Shown in pieces: positions 52,796 through 61,439 of a DNA stretch of 64,000 nucleotides. Positions within the stretch are counted from its first letter, which is position 1. Each line of letters opens with the position of its first letter. The notes below the pieces were generated by a model, which saw nothing but the letters and a program-made list of their open reading frames with translations, ran no database searches and had not been told where the DNA came from. This stretch comes from Bradyrhizobium sp. SZCCT0153 (lineage in GTDB: Bacteria; Pseudomonadota; Alphaproteobacteria; Rhizobiales; Xanthobacteraceae): contig NZ_JAFCKS010000004.1 of assembly GCF_018129995.1 (NCBI RefSeq), positions 186,001 through 250,000 on the forward strand. Reading direction: 5' to 3'. A program made the translations under genes and the position numbers.

Positions 52796-53566
52796 CTAGT
52801 TGCCCAGGGGCGCCGCGATCGCTTCGTTGCTCGCCGCTTCAGTTCCAGCAGCTTCAGTTCTTGGCGTGAACAGATAGCCGCCGGAGCGCACCGTCTTGAT
52901 GATGGTCGGATCGGCCGGATTGGGTTCGATCTTGCGGCGGATGCGGCTGACCAGCACGTCGATGGAACGCTCGAACGAGCCGGTGTTGCGGCCCTGCGTC
53001 AGGTCGAGCAGGCTGTCGCGCGACAGCACGCGGCCGGGCCGCTCGCAGAACGTGCGCAAGAGATCGAACTCGGCGCTGGTCACCGCGACGCGGGCGCCTT
53101 CCGGATTGCGCAGCTCGCGCAGGCGCAAATCGATGCGCCAGCCTTCGAAGGCGAGCGTGGAGGCCCCCTCGATCGAGCTCGCCGCCTGAGCGGCGGCCTG
53201 CCGGCGCAGCACCGCGTTGATGCGCGCGAGCAGCTCGCGCGGGTTGAAGGGCTTCGACAGATAATCGTCCGCGCCCATCTCGAGGCCAACGATGCGATCG
53301 ACGTCCTCGCCCCGCGCGGTCAGCATGATGATCGGCGTCTGCCCCTCCGACCGCACCTTGCGGCACAGGCTGAGGCCGTCCTCGCCGGGCAGCATGACGT
53401 CGAGGATGATGAGGTCGACGCGATGATCGGCCATCGCGCGCGACATCTCGCGGCCGTCGCTCACGGCAGTGACGTTGCAGGCGTTGTTGCGCAGGTACTT
53501 CGCGATCAACGTCCGGGTTTCGCGGTCGTCCTCGACGACCAGGATGTTGGGATTGGGAATGGCCAT
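52796..53566 (-). CDS. OmpR-family response regulator
   Basis: 256 residues from ATG 53566. Receiver with VVEDDRETRT, phospho-acceptor Asp in LIILDVMLPGEDG and Lys in YLSKPFNPRELL; winged-helix DNA-binding domain with SFERSIDVLVSRIRRKIEP and TIIKTVRSGGYLF. Partner of the histidine kinase that follows. The far longer frame upstream reads into an unrelated gene and is rejected. Its targets are unknown; the Ser-rich gene upstream is divergent and may be one. Confidence 0.93.
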   Translation of the reverse strand: MAIPNPNILVVEDDRETRTLIAKYLRNNACNVTAVSDGREMSRAMADHRVDLIILDVMLPGEDGLSLCRKVRSEGQTPIIMLTARGEDVDRIVGLEMGADDYLSKPFNPRELLARINAVLRRQAAAQAASSIEGASTLAFEGWRIDLRLRELRNPEGARVAVTSAEFDLLRTFCERPGRVLSRDSLLDLTQGRNTGSFERSIDVLVSRIRRKIEPNPADPTIIKTVRSGGYLFTPRTEAAGTEAASNEAIAAPLGN

Positions 53567-53743
53567 GCGCTTTGTTTGTCCAAGATTCGGGCCAAATGGC
53601 GAAGATTTTTGTTTCGGATTGTTTCCATGGTCCACGCCGCAACACCGGGACACGACCTGGTCGTGGAGCGGCAAGGTCTCGTTAAGCCCGTTAACCATAC
53701 CGTGACGGCGTTTGCTACGAAACCCCGCAAAACCCACGGAGCC

Positions 53744-54298
53744 ATGATGACCTCGATTTCGGCGGCCTCCGCCGGTAACTACCAGTCGCCGCTGCAGCGA
53801 CTGCAGCAGGAACTGCAATCGGAAGTTTCCGCCGGCACGGTTTCGTCGTCGGACCAGTCGGCGCTCTCGACGGCGCTGACCGACATCGACACGGCCTTGC
53901 AGTCGAGCCGGTCCAGCGATCAGTCGAGCGGCACGCCTCCCTCCAAGGACGAGCTTCAGTCGAAGATCGACGACCTCATCTCCAACGAGGTGTCGAACGG
54001 GACGCTGACCTCGGACCAGGCCGACGAGCTCAAGAACGTGTTTCAGTCCGCCTTCGCGAGCGGTCCCGGCGGCGCAGGCGGGCCGCCGCCCGGTCCGCCT
54101 CCGGATGACAGCTCTTCGGATTCGTCGTCGACGGATTCGACCAGCAGCACGTCGACCGACTCCACCACGGCGGAAATTCTCCAACAGTTCCTCCAGGCGC
54201 TGCAGCAGTCGCAATCGTCATCGTCGTCCTATGGCGCCAGCGGCAGCTCATCCGGCAGCTCGGATTTCTCGGCGCTTCTGATCGATTACAAGAGCTGA
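53744..54298 (+). CDS. Ser-rich hypothetical protein
   Basis: 184 residues, starting MMTSISAASAGNYQSPLQRL. Two helix-loop-helix-like acidic stretches (SDQSALSTALTDIDTAL; LTSDQADELKNVFQSA) resemble loosely degenerate EF-hand-like units, then a Pro/Gly linker (GPGGAGGPPPGPPPDD) and a long Ser/Thr/Asp tract with a final EILQQFLQALQQSQ helix. No signal peptide, low complexity. Divergent from the response regulator gene. I recall similar Bradyrhizobium proteins, unverified. Function unknown. Confidence 0.7.
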   Translation: MMTSISAASAGNYQSPLQRLQQELQSEVSAGTVSSSDQSALSTALTDIDTALQSSRSSDQSSGTPPSKDELQSKIDDLISNEVSNGTLTSDQADELKNVFQSAFASGPGGAGGPPPGPPPDDSSSDSSSTDSTSSTSTDSTTAEILQQFLQALQQSQSSSSSYGASGSSSGSSDFSALLIDYKS

Positions 54299-54459
54299 CC
54301 TGAGCGACGCGGGTCGGCGCGTTCCTCGCCGCGGTCGGGCTTCACCCAGGGCGCACGGTCGTCGGCGGGGAACGGTGCGCTGCAAATGTTCCTTAGTGAT
54401 TCTGGAACAATCGCACGCGTTCACTCGCGCGCATCGCGCGACGAAATTGCAGCACGCAA

Positions 54460-54484
54460 GGAACTGCGAGTGATCAGCGCTGTT
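54460..54484 (+). promoter_or_regulatory. EcfG-like (general stress sigma) promoter
   Basis: GGAAC-N16-TGTT, close to the alphaproteobacterial sigma-EcfG consensus GGAAC-N16/17-CGTT. It lies 38 bases before the PRC-barrel gene start. One mismatch (C to T) in the -10. Confidence 0.55.
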
Positions 54485-54521
54485 TTCTCCGTATCAGTTT
54501 TTTGCTGAAGGAGAGAACAAT

Positions 54522-55058
54522 ATGTTGATGAAATCGATCGCGGCCGGCCTCGCCGGAACCGCACTGCTCGCAACCGTTGCGTTCGCACAGAATCCGACCG
54601 CGACCACTGACAAGGCTCCGGCTGCCGTCGCCACGACGACGACCACGAGCGCGTCCGGGCAGTGGCGTACGTCCAAGATGGACGGCGTCAAGGTCTACAA
54701 CGAGGCCAACGAGAACATCGGCTCGATCAACGACCTGCTGATGGACAAGAGCGGCGCCATCAAGATCGCAGTCATCGGCGTCGGCGGCTTCCTCGGCATG
54801 GGCGAGCATCTGGTTGCCGTGCCCTACGACAAGCTGAAGTTCGTCAATGAGGCCGTGGCCTATACCGGCGCGGCCGGCGCAAATCCGAACGCCAAGCCGG
54901 CCACCACCACGACCACGGGTGCTGCGACCGGCACCGAAAAGACCACGACCACGACCACGACGACGACGGCCTCGTCGAAGTGGTATCCGGACCACGCCGT
55001 GTTCAACGCGACCAAGGACGAGCTGAAGAACATGCCCGAGTTCAAGTACTCGGAGTAA
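54522..55058 (+). CDS. PRC-barrel domain protein
   Basis: 178 residues. Signal peptide MLMKSIAAGLAGTALLATVAFA, a Thr/Ala-rich linker, a PRC-barrel (KVYNEANENIGSINDLLMDK, then AVIGVGGFLGMGEHLVAVPY), a second Thr-rich linker with a run of nine Thr, and a C-terminal helix (FNATKDELKNMPEFKY). Such exported PRC-barrel proteins are common in Bradyrhizobium stress regulons as I remember them; the EcfG-like promoter fits this. Binding partner unknown. Confidence 0.85.
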   Translation: MLMKSIAAGLAGTALLATVAFAQNPTATTDKAPAAVATTTTTSASGQWRTSKMDGVKVYNEANENIGSINDLLMDKSGAIKIAVIGVGGFLGMGEHLVAVPYDKLKFVNEAVAYTGAAGANPNAKPATTTTTGAATGTEKTTTTTTTTTASSKWYPDHAVFNATKDELKNMPEFKYSE

Positions 55059-55081
55059 TGCGGCTCTGACTGGCTAAACGA

Positions 55082-55121
55082 AGCGCGCCCGGTCTTGCCG
55101 GGCGCGCTGTCGTGTTTTTTC
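55082..55121 (+). terminator. Intrinsic terminator after the PRC-barrel gene
   Basis: AGCGCGCCCGG-TCTTG-CCGGGCGCGCT, an 11-bp perfect stem, followed by TGTCGTGTTTTTT. It starts 23 bases past the stop codon. Confidence 0.9.
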
Positions 55122-55127
55122 GTCTCC

Positions 55128-55236
55128 CGTCATCGCGGAGCACTTGCGACGAAGCAATCCGAAGCGGATGGATTTCTGGATTGCTTCGCTTCCGCCTTCG
55201 CTCTTCGAGCTACGGCGGACAAGTCGCTCGCAATGA
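55128..55236. repeat. REP family A, copy 5, with inserted 40-bp unit
   Basis: CGTCATCGCGGAGCACTTGC on the left and the CTGGATTGCTTCGCTTCC... right arm, interrupted at 55189-55228 by a 40-base unit, then GCTCGCAATGA. The inserted unit is identical to bases 41218-41257. Confidence 0.85.
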
Positions 55237-55250
55237 AGGAGGATGCTGGT

Positions 55251-56462
55251 TCAGTGCGTCACCAGCGGGCAGCCGCCCTTGTCGAGCGGACGGAACGCCT
55301 CGTCGCCGGGCACGGTGGCGATCAGCTTGTAGAGGTCCCACTCGCCCTTGGATTCCTCGGGCTTCTTCACCTCGAACAGATACATGTCGTGGACCATGCG
55401 GCCGTCGATGCGGATCTTGCCGTTCCTGGCGAAGAAGTCGTTGACCGGCGTGGCGCGCATCTTTTCCATCACCTTCGGCGCCTCGTCGGTCTTGATGGCC
55501 TCGATCGCCTTCAGATAGTGCATGGTCGCCGAATAGAGGCCGGCCTGGATCATGGTCGGCATGTGACCGACCTTCTCGTTGAAGCGCTTGGAGAAGGCGC
55601 GCGTCTCCTCGTTCATGTCCCAGTAGAAGGCGTCGGTGATGATCAGGCCTTGCGTCGCCTTGATGCCGAGCGAATGAACGTCGGTGATCTCCATGAGCAG
55701 CGCGATCATCTTCTGGCCGCCTTGCACGAGACCGAACTCGGCCGCCTGCTTCAGCGCATTCGTGGTGTCGCCGCCGGCATCGGCCAGCGCGACCACCTTG
55801 GCCTTGGAGGCCTGGGCCTGGAGCAGGAAGGAGGAGAAGTCCGAGGAATTGAGCGGATGACGGACCTCGCCGAGCACCTTGCCGCCGCTCTCCGTGACGA
55901 CGTTGGCGGCGTCGCGCTGCAGCGCCATGCCGAAGGCGTAGTCGGCGGTGATGAAGAACCAGCTGTCCTCGCCGCGTTTCACCATCGCCTTGCCGGCGAC
56001 GTTCGACAGCGCATAGGTGTCGTAGGTCCAGTGCACCGTGTTGGGCGAGCAGGCGACGCCTGTGATGTCGGACGAACCGCCGCCGGAATTGATGTTGATC
56101 TTGTTCTTCTCGCGCGTCAGCGCCGAGATCGGCAGCGCCACCGACGAGGTCGGCACGTCGAAGATCGCATCGACCTTGTCGTTGTCGTACCAGTTGCGGG
56201 CGATGTTGACGCCGACATCGGGCTTGTTCTGGTGATCGGCGGCGACCACTGCGACAGGCTTGCCGGCGACCTTGCCGCCGTAATCGGCGACGGCCATCTC
56301 GACGGCGGCCAGCGAGCCTTTGCCGGTCGCGTCGGCATAGAGGCTCGACATGTCCGTGAGCACGCCGATCTTGACGACGTCGTCGGAAATCTGCGCCTGC
56401 GCGGCGCCTGACGTGGCGGCGAGCGCGAGACCGGCCGCGACGGCGGCGATGAGTTTTTGCAT
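55251..56462 (-). CDS. ABC transporter substrate-binding protein, branched-chain amino acid type
   Basis: 403 residues. Signal peptide MQKLIAAVAAGLALAATSGAAQA. Type I periplasmic binding fold (Peripla_BP_6): VKIGVLTDMSSLYADATG, ARNWYDNDKVDAIFDVPTSS, SWFFITADYAFGMALQRDA. GGGGAGAAAAACC ribosome site. No permease or ATPase genes are next to it, so it either uses a distant system or is an orphan. Ligand unknown. Confidence 0.9.
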   Translation of the reverse strand: MQKLIAAVAAGLALAATSGAAQAQISDDVVKIGVLTDMSSLYADATGKGSLAAVEMAVADYGGKVAGKPVAVVAADHQNKPDVGVNIARNWYDNDKVDAIFDVPTSSVALPISALTREKNKININSGGGSSDITGVACSPNTVHWTYDTYALSNVAGKAMVKRGEDSWFFITADYAFGMALQRDAANVVTESGGKVLGEVRHPLNSSDFSSFLLQAQASKAKVVALADAGGDTTNALKQAAEFGLVQGGQKMIALLMEITDVHSLGIKATQGLIITDAFYWDMNEETRAFSKRFNEKVGHMPTMIQAGLYSATMHYLKAIEAIKTDEAPKVMEKMRATPVNDFFARNGKIRIDGRMVHDMYLFEVKKPEESKGEWDLYKLIATVPGDEAFRPLDKGGCPLVTH

Positions 56463-56589
56463 GGTTTTTCTCCCCGTGTGTTGTTGTTTGGGTTTTGTTG
56501 CGGGGACTGTTCTAGCGACAAACGGTCGCGGCAGCTAAGCCAAAGATGCGTGAGGGGGTGGACAAATAAGCAGGGGGCGACGGTGTTCT

Positions 56590-56740
56590 AGCCCTCTCCC
56601 CTTGTGGGAGAGGGTGGCTCGCCGCATAGCGGCGAGACGGGTGAGGGGTTCTTGCCGCATGCAACCATCTTGCATTCGTACTTGCGGAGGCAACCCCTCA
56701 TCCGGCGCTTCGCGCCACCTTCTCCCACAAGGGGAGAAGG
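56590..56740. repeat. Palindromic repeat family E (about 150 bp)
   Basis: CCTCTCCCCTTGTGGGAGAG at the left and CTTCTCCCACAAGGGGAGAAG at the right, with internal arms TCGCCGCATAGCGGCGA and GGCGCTTCGCGCC and central ACCCCTCA/TGAGGGGT. Fills the gap between the binding-protein gene and the polyamine-type operon. Confidence 0.88.
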
Positions 56741-56763
56741 AAGAAGAAAAAGTGCGCCGCCGG

Positions 56764-57594
56764 TCAGGCGCTGCTGCCCTTGAGCCGTTCGTTGCGTCGG
56801 CGCAAGCCTTCCAGGGTGGCCAGGAGGATGACTGACACCGTCGTCAGGATCACCGCTGCCGCCGTGATGGTCGGGCTGATGTTCTCGCGGATGCCGCTGA
56901 ACATCTCGCGCGGCAGGGTGCGCTGCTCGGGACCTGCCATGAACAGCACGATCACGACCTCATCGAAGCTGGTCGCGAAGGCGAACAGCGCACCTGATGC
57001 CAGGCCCGGCAGGATCAGCGGCAGGATCACGCGGCGGAACGCGTCAAGCGGCGAGGCGCCGAGCGAGGCGGCGGCGCGCGCCAGATTGGTGTCGAAGCTT
57101 TGCAGCGTCGCGCCGACCGTGATCACCACAAAGGGCGTCGCCAGCGCGGTGTGGGCCAGGATCAAGCCGAGGTAACTGCCGGTCAGTCCGATCGGCGCGA
57201 AGAAGAAATACAGGCCGACCGCGGTGATGACGCCCGGCACGACCACCGGCGACAGCACGAAAGCGAGCACGAGCGGTTTGAGCCGGCTCTTCCATTGCGC
57301 CAGCCCCAGTGCGGCCAGCGTGCCGAGCACCATCGACAGCAGGGTCGAGGCGACGCCGATGATCATGCTGTTCTTCAGCGAATTCATCCAGCGCGGCGAA
57401 TTGATGAAGTCGCCGTACCAGCGCAAGGAAAGGCCGGGCAGCGGATAGGTCAAATAGGAGCCTGAGCTGAAGGACAGAGGCATGATCGCCAGGATTGGCG
57501 TGATCAGGAAGATGAACACCAGCGTGGAGACAACGATCGTCGCGGTCCACGCGATGCGCTGGCTGGGTGTGCGGAGGGAAGGAGCTTCGCTCAA
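56764..57594 (-). CDS. ABC permease, PotC-type
   Basis: 276 residues from TTG 57594, which overlaps the stop of the upstream permease (TTGA). Six membrane helices and the coupling motif AAASLGASPLDAFRRVILPL (EAA loop). Last gene of the four-gene transporter. Family members take up putrescine, spermidine or similar cations. The alternative GTG/ATG starts further on would cut the first helix. Confidence 0.9.
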   Translation of the reverse strand: MSEAPSLRTPSQRIAWTATIVVSTLVFIFLITPILAIMPLSFSSGSYLTYPLPGLSLRWYGDFINSPRWMNSLKNSMIIGVASTLLSMVLGTLAALGLAQWKSRLKPLVLAFVLSPVVVPGVITAVGLYFFFAPIGLTGSYLGLILAHTALATPFVVITVGATLQSFDTNLARAAASLGASPLDAFRRVILPLILPGLASGALFAFATSFDEVVIVLFMAGPEQRTLPREMFSGIRENISPTITAAAVILTTVSVILLATLEGLRRRNERLKGSSA

Positions 57595-58853
57595 TTCTTC
57601 ATGCCTCCGGTGACCTGCTGGCCCTGCACCAGCTTTCCGTAGACGAGAGCGAGCAGAACGGTGGCCAGCAGCAGCACAGCACCCAGCGCCGAAGCGAGGC
57701 CCCAATTGGCCGTCTCGGTGGTGTAGAGCGCGATGAAATAGCTGATCATCTGATCGGCGGCGCCTCCGACGAGCGCCGGCGTGATGTAATAGCCGAGCGC
57801 CAGGATGAAGACGAGCAGGCTTCCGGCGCCGATACCGGGCAGCGTCTGGGGCACGTAGATCCGCAGGAAGGCGGCGAGCGGCGGCGCACCGAGCGAGGCG
57901 GCGGCACGCATGTAGGCGGGCGAGATCGCCTTCATGCTGCTGTACAGCGGCAGGATCATGAATGGCAGGAGAACGTGGGTCATGGCCACACAGACACCGA
58001 AGCGGTTGTAGATCAGGCGCAACGGCTCGTCGATGATGCCAAGCCAGTGCAGGCTGTCGTTCACGACGCCTTTGCTCTGCAACAAGACGATCCAGGCGCA
58101 TGTGCGGACCAGAAGCGACGTCCAGAAAGGAAGCAGCACGCAGATCATCAGCAGGTTGGACCGGCCCGGCGGCAATGTCGCCAGCAGGTAGGCGACCGGG
58201 AAGCCAAGGATCAGGCAGAGCACCGTGACACTGAGGCTGATGAGGAAGGTGCGGGCGAAAACGCTGCGGTAGATGGCCTGATCCGGCGGGGCTGCGGCGA
58301 TCGCGCCGTCCACGTTCCGCGTCAGGTCGAGCGCTGCCAGAAGGTAGAAGCCGGTCACGGGGCCACTGGCGTCCTTGATCGTCGTCCAGGTGGAGCGTTC
58401 GCGCCAGGCCGGGTTGATCTTGCCCAGCGTCTCCCTGGCGGTGCCGGGCTCCGGCACCGCCTTCAAATTGCGTGCGGTGCTGATGAGGATCGTGCGAAAG
58501 CCGTTCAGTGCGTAATTGAGCCGCTTGGCCGCGATGGCGATGGTGCCGGACGCGCGCGCCGCCAGGATGTCGCCTGCCAGCGCTGCGTAGGCCTTTTCGT
58601 CCGGCAGGTCCTTGCCGTCCCAACTGGCGAGAGCCGCGACGGTTTGAGGCAGAGCCTGACGCACCTCGCGGTCATCGACGGCGCGCCACAGCATGCCGGC
58701 GATCGGGCCCGCGAAGGTGAAGAGCAGGAAGACGAGAAGCGGCAGCACCAGCGCCAATGCCTTGACCTGGCGTGTCCGCTCTGCACGCCTCAATCGGCGC
58801 TTGAGCGGCACCTCGGTCGACGAACTGGCGCCGGCTAGAGACATTCCTGTCAT
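57591..58853 (-). CDS. ABC permease, PotB-type, with a large extra loop
   Basis: 420 residues from ATG 58853. TM1 is ALALVLPLLVFLLFTFAGPI; about 140 hydrophilic residues follow (WDGKDLPDEKAYAALAG onward), then the usual membrane core from TFLISLSVTVLCLILG and the EAA loop AAASLGAPPLAAFLRIYVPQ. The large insertion is periplasmic and unusual in size against about 290 for E. coli PotB. Partner of the PotC-type permease, which it overlaps by 4 bases. Confidence 0.9.
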   Translation of the reverse strand: MTGMSLAGASSSTEVPLKRRLRRAERTRQVKALALVLPLLVFLLFTFAGPIAGMLWRAVDDREVRQALPQTVAALASWDGKDLPDEKAYAALAGDILAARASGTIAIAAKRLNYALNGFRTILISTARNLKAVPEPGTARETLGKINPAWRERSTWTTIKDASGPVTGFYLLAALDLTRNVDGAIAAAPPDQAIYRSVFARTFLISLSVTVLCLILGFPVAYLLATLPPGRSNLLMICVLLPFWTSLLVRTCAWIVLLQSKGVVNDSLHWLGIIDEPLRLIYNRFGVCVAMTHVLLPFMILPLYSSMKAISPAYMRAAASLGAPPLAAFLRIYVPQTLPGIGAGSLLVFILALGYYITPALVGGAADQMISYFIALYTTETANWGLASALGAVLLLATVLLALVYGKLVQGQQVTGGMKN

Positions 58854-58887
58854 GGAGTGAGCCCTTCGGAGCGGCCCGAGCAAGCGC

Positions 58888-59023
58888 CTCGTCCTTCGAG
58901 ACGACCGCATCGCGGTCTCCTCAGGATCAGGCTCTTCGACGATGGTGCCCGTAGAGTCACTGCCGCAAACTCAGACCTCATCCTGAGGGCCCGCCGTAGG
59001 CGGGCGTCTCGAAGGATGCGCCG
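58888..59023. repeat. Palindromic repeat family G (inside the transporter operon)
   Basis: CTCGTCCTTCGAGACGACCG... CTCCTCAGGATCAGG on the left; CCTCATCCTGAGGGCCCGCC... GGGCGTCTCGAAGGATGCGCC on the right. It lies in the gap between the binding-protein and first permease genes. Confidence 0.8.
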
Positions 59024-59074
59024 CAGGCGTGCTATCTGCCACGTCTTTGCCTCAGCGCCCATTTCGGCCGCGCG

Positions 59075-60133
59075 CTATTTCGCGGCCCATTTATTGAAGC
59101 GCTCGGTCAGGCGGTCGATGTTCTCGAGCCAGAAGGCAACGTTGATCTCGACCGCGTTCTTGATGTTGTCAGGCGCTGTCGGCAGGTCCTTCAGCACGGC
59201 GGGCTGCAGCTTGGCGGCGGCGTCCTTGTTCGAGGTCCCGTAGGCAATGTTCTCCGACAGCTTCGACTGGTTCTCGGCCTTGCCGGCGAAGTCCAGGAAC
59301 TTGTAGGCCGCGTCCTTGTTCGGGCTGCCCTTCAGGATGACCCAGCTGTCGAGGGTGAAGAGCGCTCCGTCCCACACCATGCCAAAGTTCTTCTTCTCGT
59401 TCTTGTTCGCGGTATCGATGCGGCCATTGTAGACCGAGGTCATCGCCACCTCGCCGGAGGCGAGCAATTGCGGCGGCTGCGCGCCGGCCTTCCACCAGAC
59501 GATGTCGCTCTTGATGGTGTCCAGCTTCTTGAAAGCGCGCTCGATGCCCTCGTCGGTCGCCAGCACCTTGTAGACGTCCTTCGGTGCGACGCCGTCGGCC
59601 ATGAGGGCGATCTCGAGCGTGGTCTTCGGGCCCTGACGCAGGGCGCGCTTGCCCGGAAACTTCTTGGTGTCGAAGAAGTCGGCCCAGCCTTTGGGGGCGT
59701 CCTTCAGCTTGTCCTTGTCGTAGCCGAGCACGAAATCGTACAGGATGGCGCCGACACCGCACGGATTGACCGACGGCTGTATGTAAGCGGCCTCGCCGCC
59801 GATCTTGGAATAGTCCAGCTTCTCGAACAGGCCTTCCTCGCAGCCGACCGCGAGTTCGTCGCTCTCGACCTGGACGACGTCCCAGGTGGCGGCGCCGCCC
59901 TGGACCTTGGCGCGCAGCACGCCGACGCCGCCGTCCCAGGACTCGTCGTTCATGGCAATGCCGGCCGCCTTCTTGAACGGCTCGAAATAGACCTTCTTCT
60001 GGGCGTCCTGATACGCGCCGCCCCATGACACGACGGTGAGGTCACGCGCCTGCGCGACTGTCGCCAGCCCGGCGCTGGCAGTGAGTGCCGCGGCGAAACC
60101 CAGAGCAATCTTGCCAATCTTGCGCTTCAGCAT
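59075..60133 (-). CDS. ABC transporter substrate-binding protein, PotD-type
   Basis: 352 residues. Signal peptide MLKRKIGKIALGFAAALTAS...VAQA. Type II binding fold starting LTVVSWGGAYQDAQKKVYFEP; VDLDE-like contact segments include WDVVQVESDEL and WWKAGAQPPQLLASGE. A polyamine or another small cationic ligand is likely, but the binding residues are not proven. GAAGGAACAAGG ribosome site. Downstream of the ATPase gene. Confidence 0.9.
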   Translation of the reverse strand: MLKRKIGKIALGFAAALTASAGLATVAQARDLTVVSWGGAYQDAQKKVYFEPFKKAAGIAMNDESWDGGVGVLRAKVQGGAATWDVVQVESDELAVGCEEGLFEKLDYSKIGGEAAYIQPSVNPCGVGAILYDFVLGYDKDKLKDAPKGWADFFDTKKFPGKRALRQGPKTTLEIALMADGVAPKDVYKVLATDEGIERAFKKLDTIKSDIVWWKAGAQPPQLLASGEVAMTSVYNGRIDTANKNEKKNFGMVWDGALFTLDSWVILKGSPNKDAAYKFLDFAGKAENQSKLSENIAYGTSNKDAAAKLQPAVLKDLPTAPDNIKNAVEINVAFWLENIDRLTERFNKWAAK

Positions 60134-60200
60134 GGTCCTTGTTCCTTCTTCATCTGCGTTACGTTGAGGTTGATCGGTGCGAGTGCCGCTTGCGTTGGGA

Positions 60201-61310
60201 TCAGACGGGATCGAGGGCGAGGCAATCCTCGGGGCGGAAGGTGATGAACACGCTTTCGCCGTGTCGCAGCCTATCATGCGCCCCCGGCTGAAGCTTGACC
60301 ATGAACTCGGCGTTGCCGGCGACATCGAGCACGGCCAGCGCGTGGTCGCCGAGGTAGATGGTGTTCTGCACCTTGGCCGGCAGCCGGTTCGGTCCGTCGC
60401 TGGAGGTGCTGTCGGGGATAATGGCGATCCGCTCCGGCCGCACCGACAACGCGGTCGATGCGCCTGCGCCTGATACGTTGACCGCACGGGCCATGACGGA
60501 GCCGCCGGCCGCCAGCGCGACGCGGCAATAGTCCTTCTCGATCGTCTCCACGGTGCCGGCCAGCACATTGTTCTCGCCGACGAAGTTGGCGACGAAGCTG
60601 TTGACCGGATGCTCATACAGCGCATCGGGCCTGTCGATCTGCTGCACGATGCCGTCGTTGAACACGGCGATACGGTCCGACATGGTGAGCGCTTCGCTCT
60701 GGTCGTGGGTGACGTAGACGACGGTGATGCCCATCGTCTCGTGCAGTTGCTTGATCTCCAGCTGCATCTGCTCGCGCAGGCGCTTGTCCAGGGCGCCCAG
60801 GGGCTCGTCCATCAGCACGAGTTGCGGGTTGAAGACCAGCGCGCGGGCCAGCGCCACGCGCTGCTGCTGGCCGCCGGACAGTTGCCCGGGCCGCCGCTGC
60901 GCCAGGGTTTCCATCTTGATCATCCGTAGCGCTGCCTTGACGCGCGCTTGCGTTTCCGCCTTGTTGACCTTGCGCACGGACAGCGGAAAGGCGACGTTCT
61001 CCTCGATCGTCAGGTGCGGAAACAGGGCGTAGTTCTGGAACACCATGCCGATGTCGCGCTTGTGCGGCGGCACGTTCTTGATCGGCCGCTCGGCGAGGTA
61101 GATCTCGCCATGCGTCGGAACCTCGAAGCCAGCCAGCATCATCAGCGTGGTCGTCTTGCCCGAGCCCGACGGGCCAAGCAGGGTCACGAACTCGCCCTTC
61201 CTGATGTCGAGATCGAGGTTCTTCACCACGAGATGCTCGCCATCATAGGTCTTCTGAATGCCGGAAAAGCGCACCAGTGCCGGTGCTGGCGTGACCATAC
61301 CGGCTTCCAT
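60201..61310 (-). CDS. ABC transporter ATP-binding protein, PotA-type
   Basis: 369 residues. Walker A GPSGSGKTTT, signature LSGGQQQRVALARAL, Walker B LVLMDEPLGALD, H-loop VTHDQSEAL; C-terminal regulatory TOBE-like domain (YLGDHALAVLDVAG). First gene of the operon, followed by the PotD-type binding protein and two permeases. GAGGAAA ribosome site. Substrate specificity comes from the partners. Confidence 0.93.
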   Translation of the reverse strand: MEAGMVTPAPALVRFSGIQKTYDGEHLVVKNLDLDIRKGEFVTLLGPSGSGKTTTLMMLAGFEVPTHGEIYLAERPIKNVPPHKRDIGMVFQNYALFPHLTIEENVAFPLSVRKVNKAETQARVKAALRMIKMETLAQRRPGQLSGGQQQRVALARALVFNPQLVLMDEPLGALDKRLREQMQLEIKQLHETMGITVVYVTHDQSEALTMSDRIAVFNDGIVQQIDRPDALYEHPVNSFVANFVGENNVLAGTVETIEKDYCRVALAAGGSVMARAVNVSGAGASTALSVRPERIAIIPDSTSSDGPNRLPAKVQNTIYLGDHALAVLDVAGNAEFMVKLQPGAHDRLRHGESVFITFRPEDCLALDPV

Positions 61311-61439
61311 ATTTTCCTCGCGTTGTCAGCTACAGTGCTGTCGGGACCTCGTCCGAGGTTGCGAAGAACAGCTTAGCAGCCTCCGACAAGAATGCCAGCG
61401 GCGGAAGCGATTTGCGCGGGCCCGGTGGGTGAAAGCGCG

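Noticed and set aside
53680..53700. CtrA-like TTAA...TTAAC sequence near the Ser-rich gene
   Set aside because: The spacing is five bases rather than seven, so it does not fit the CtrA box.
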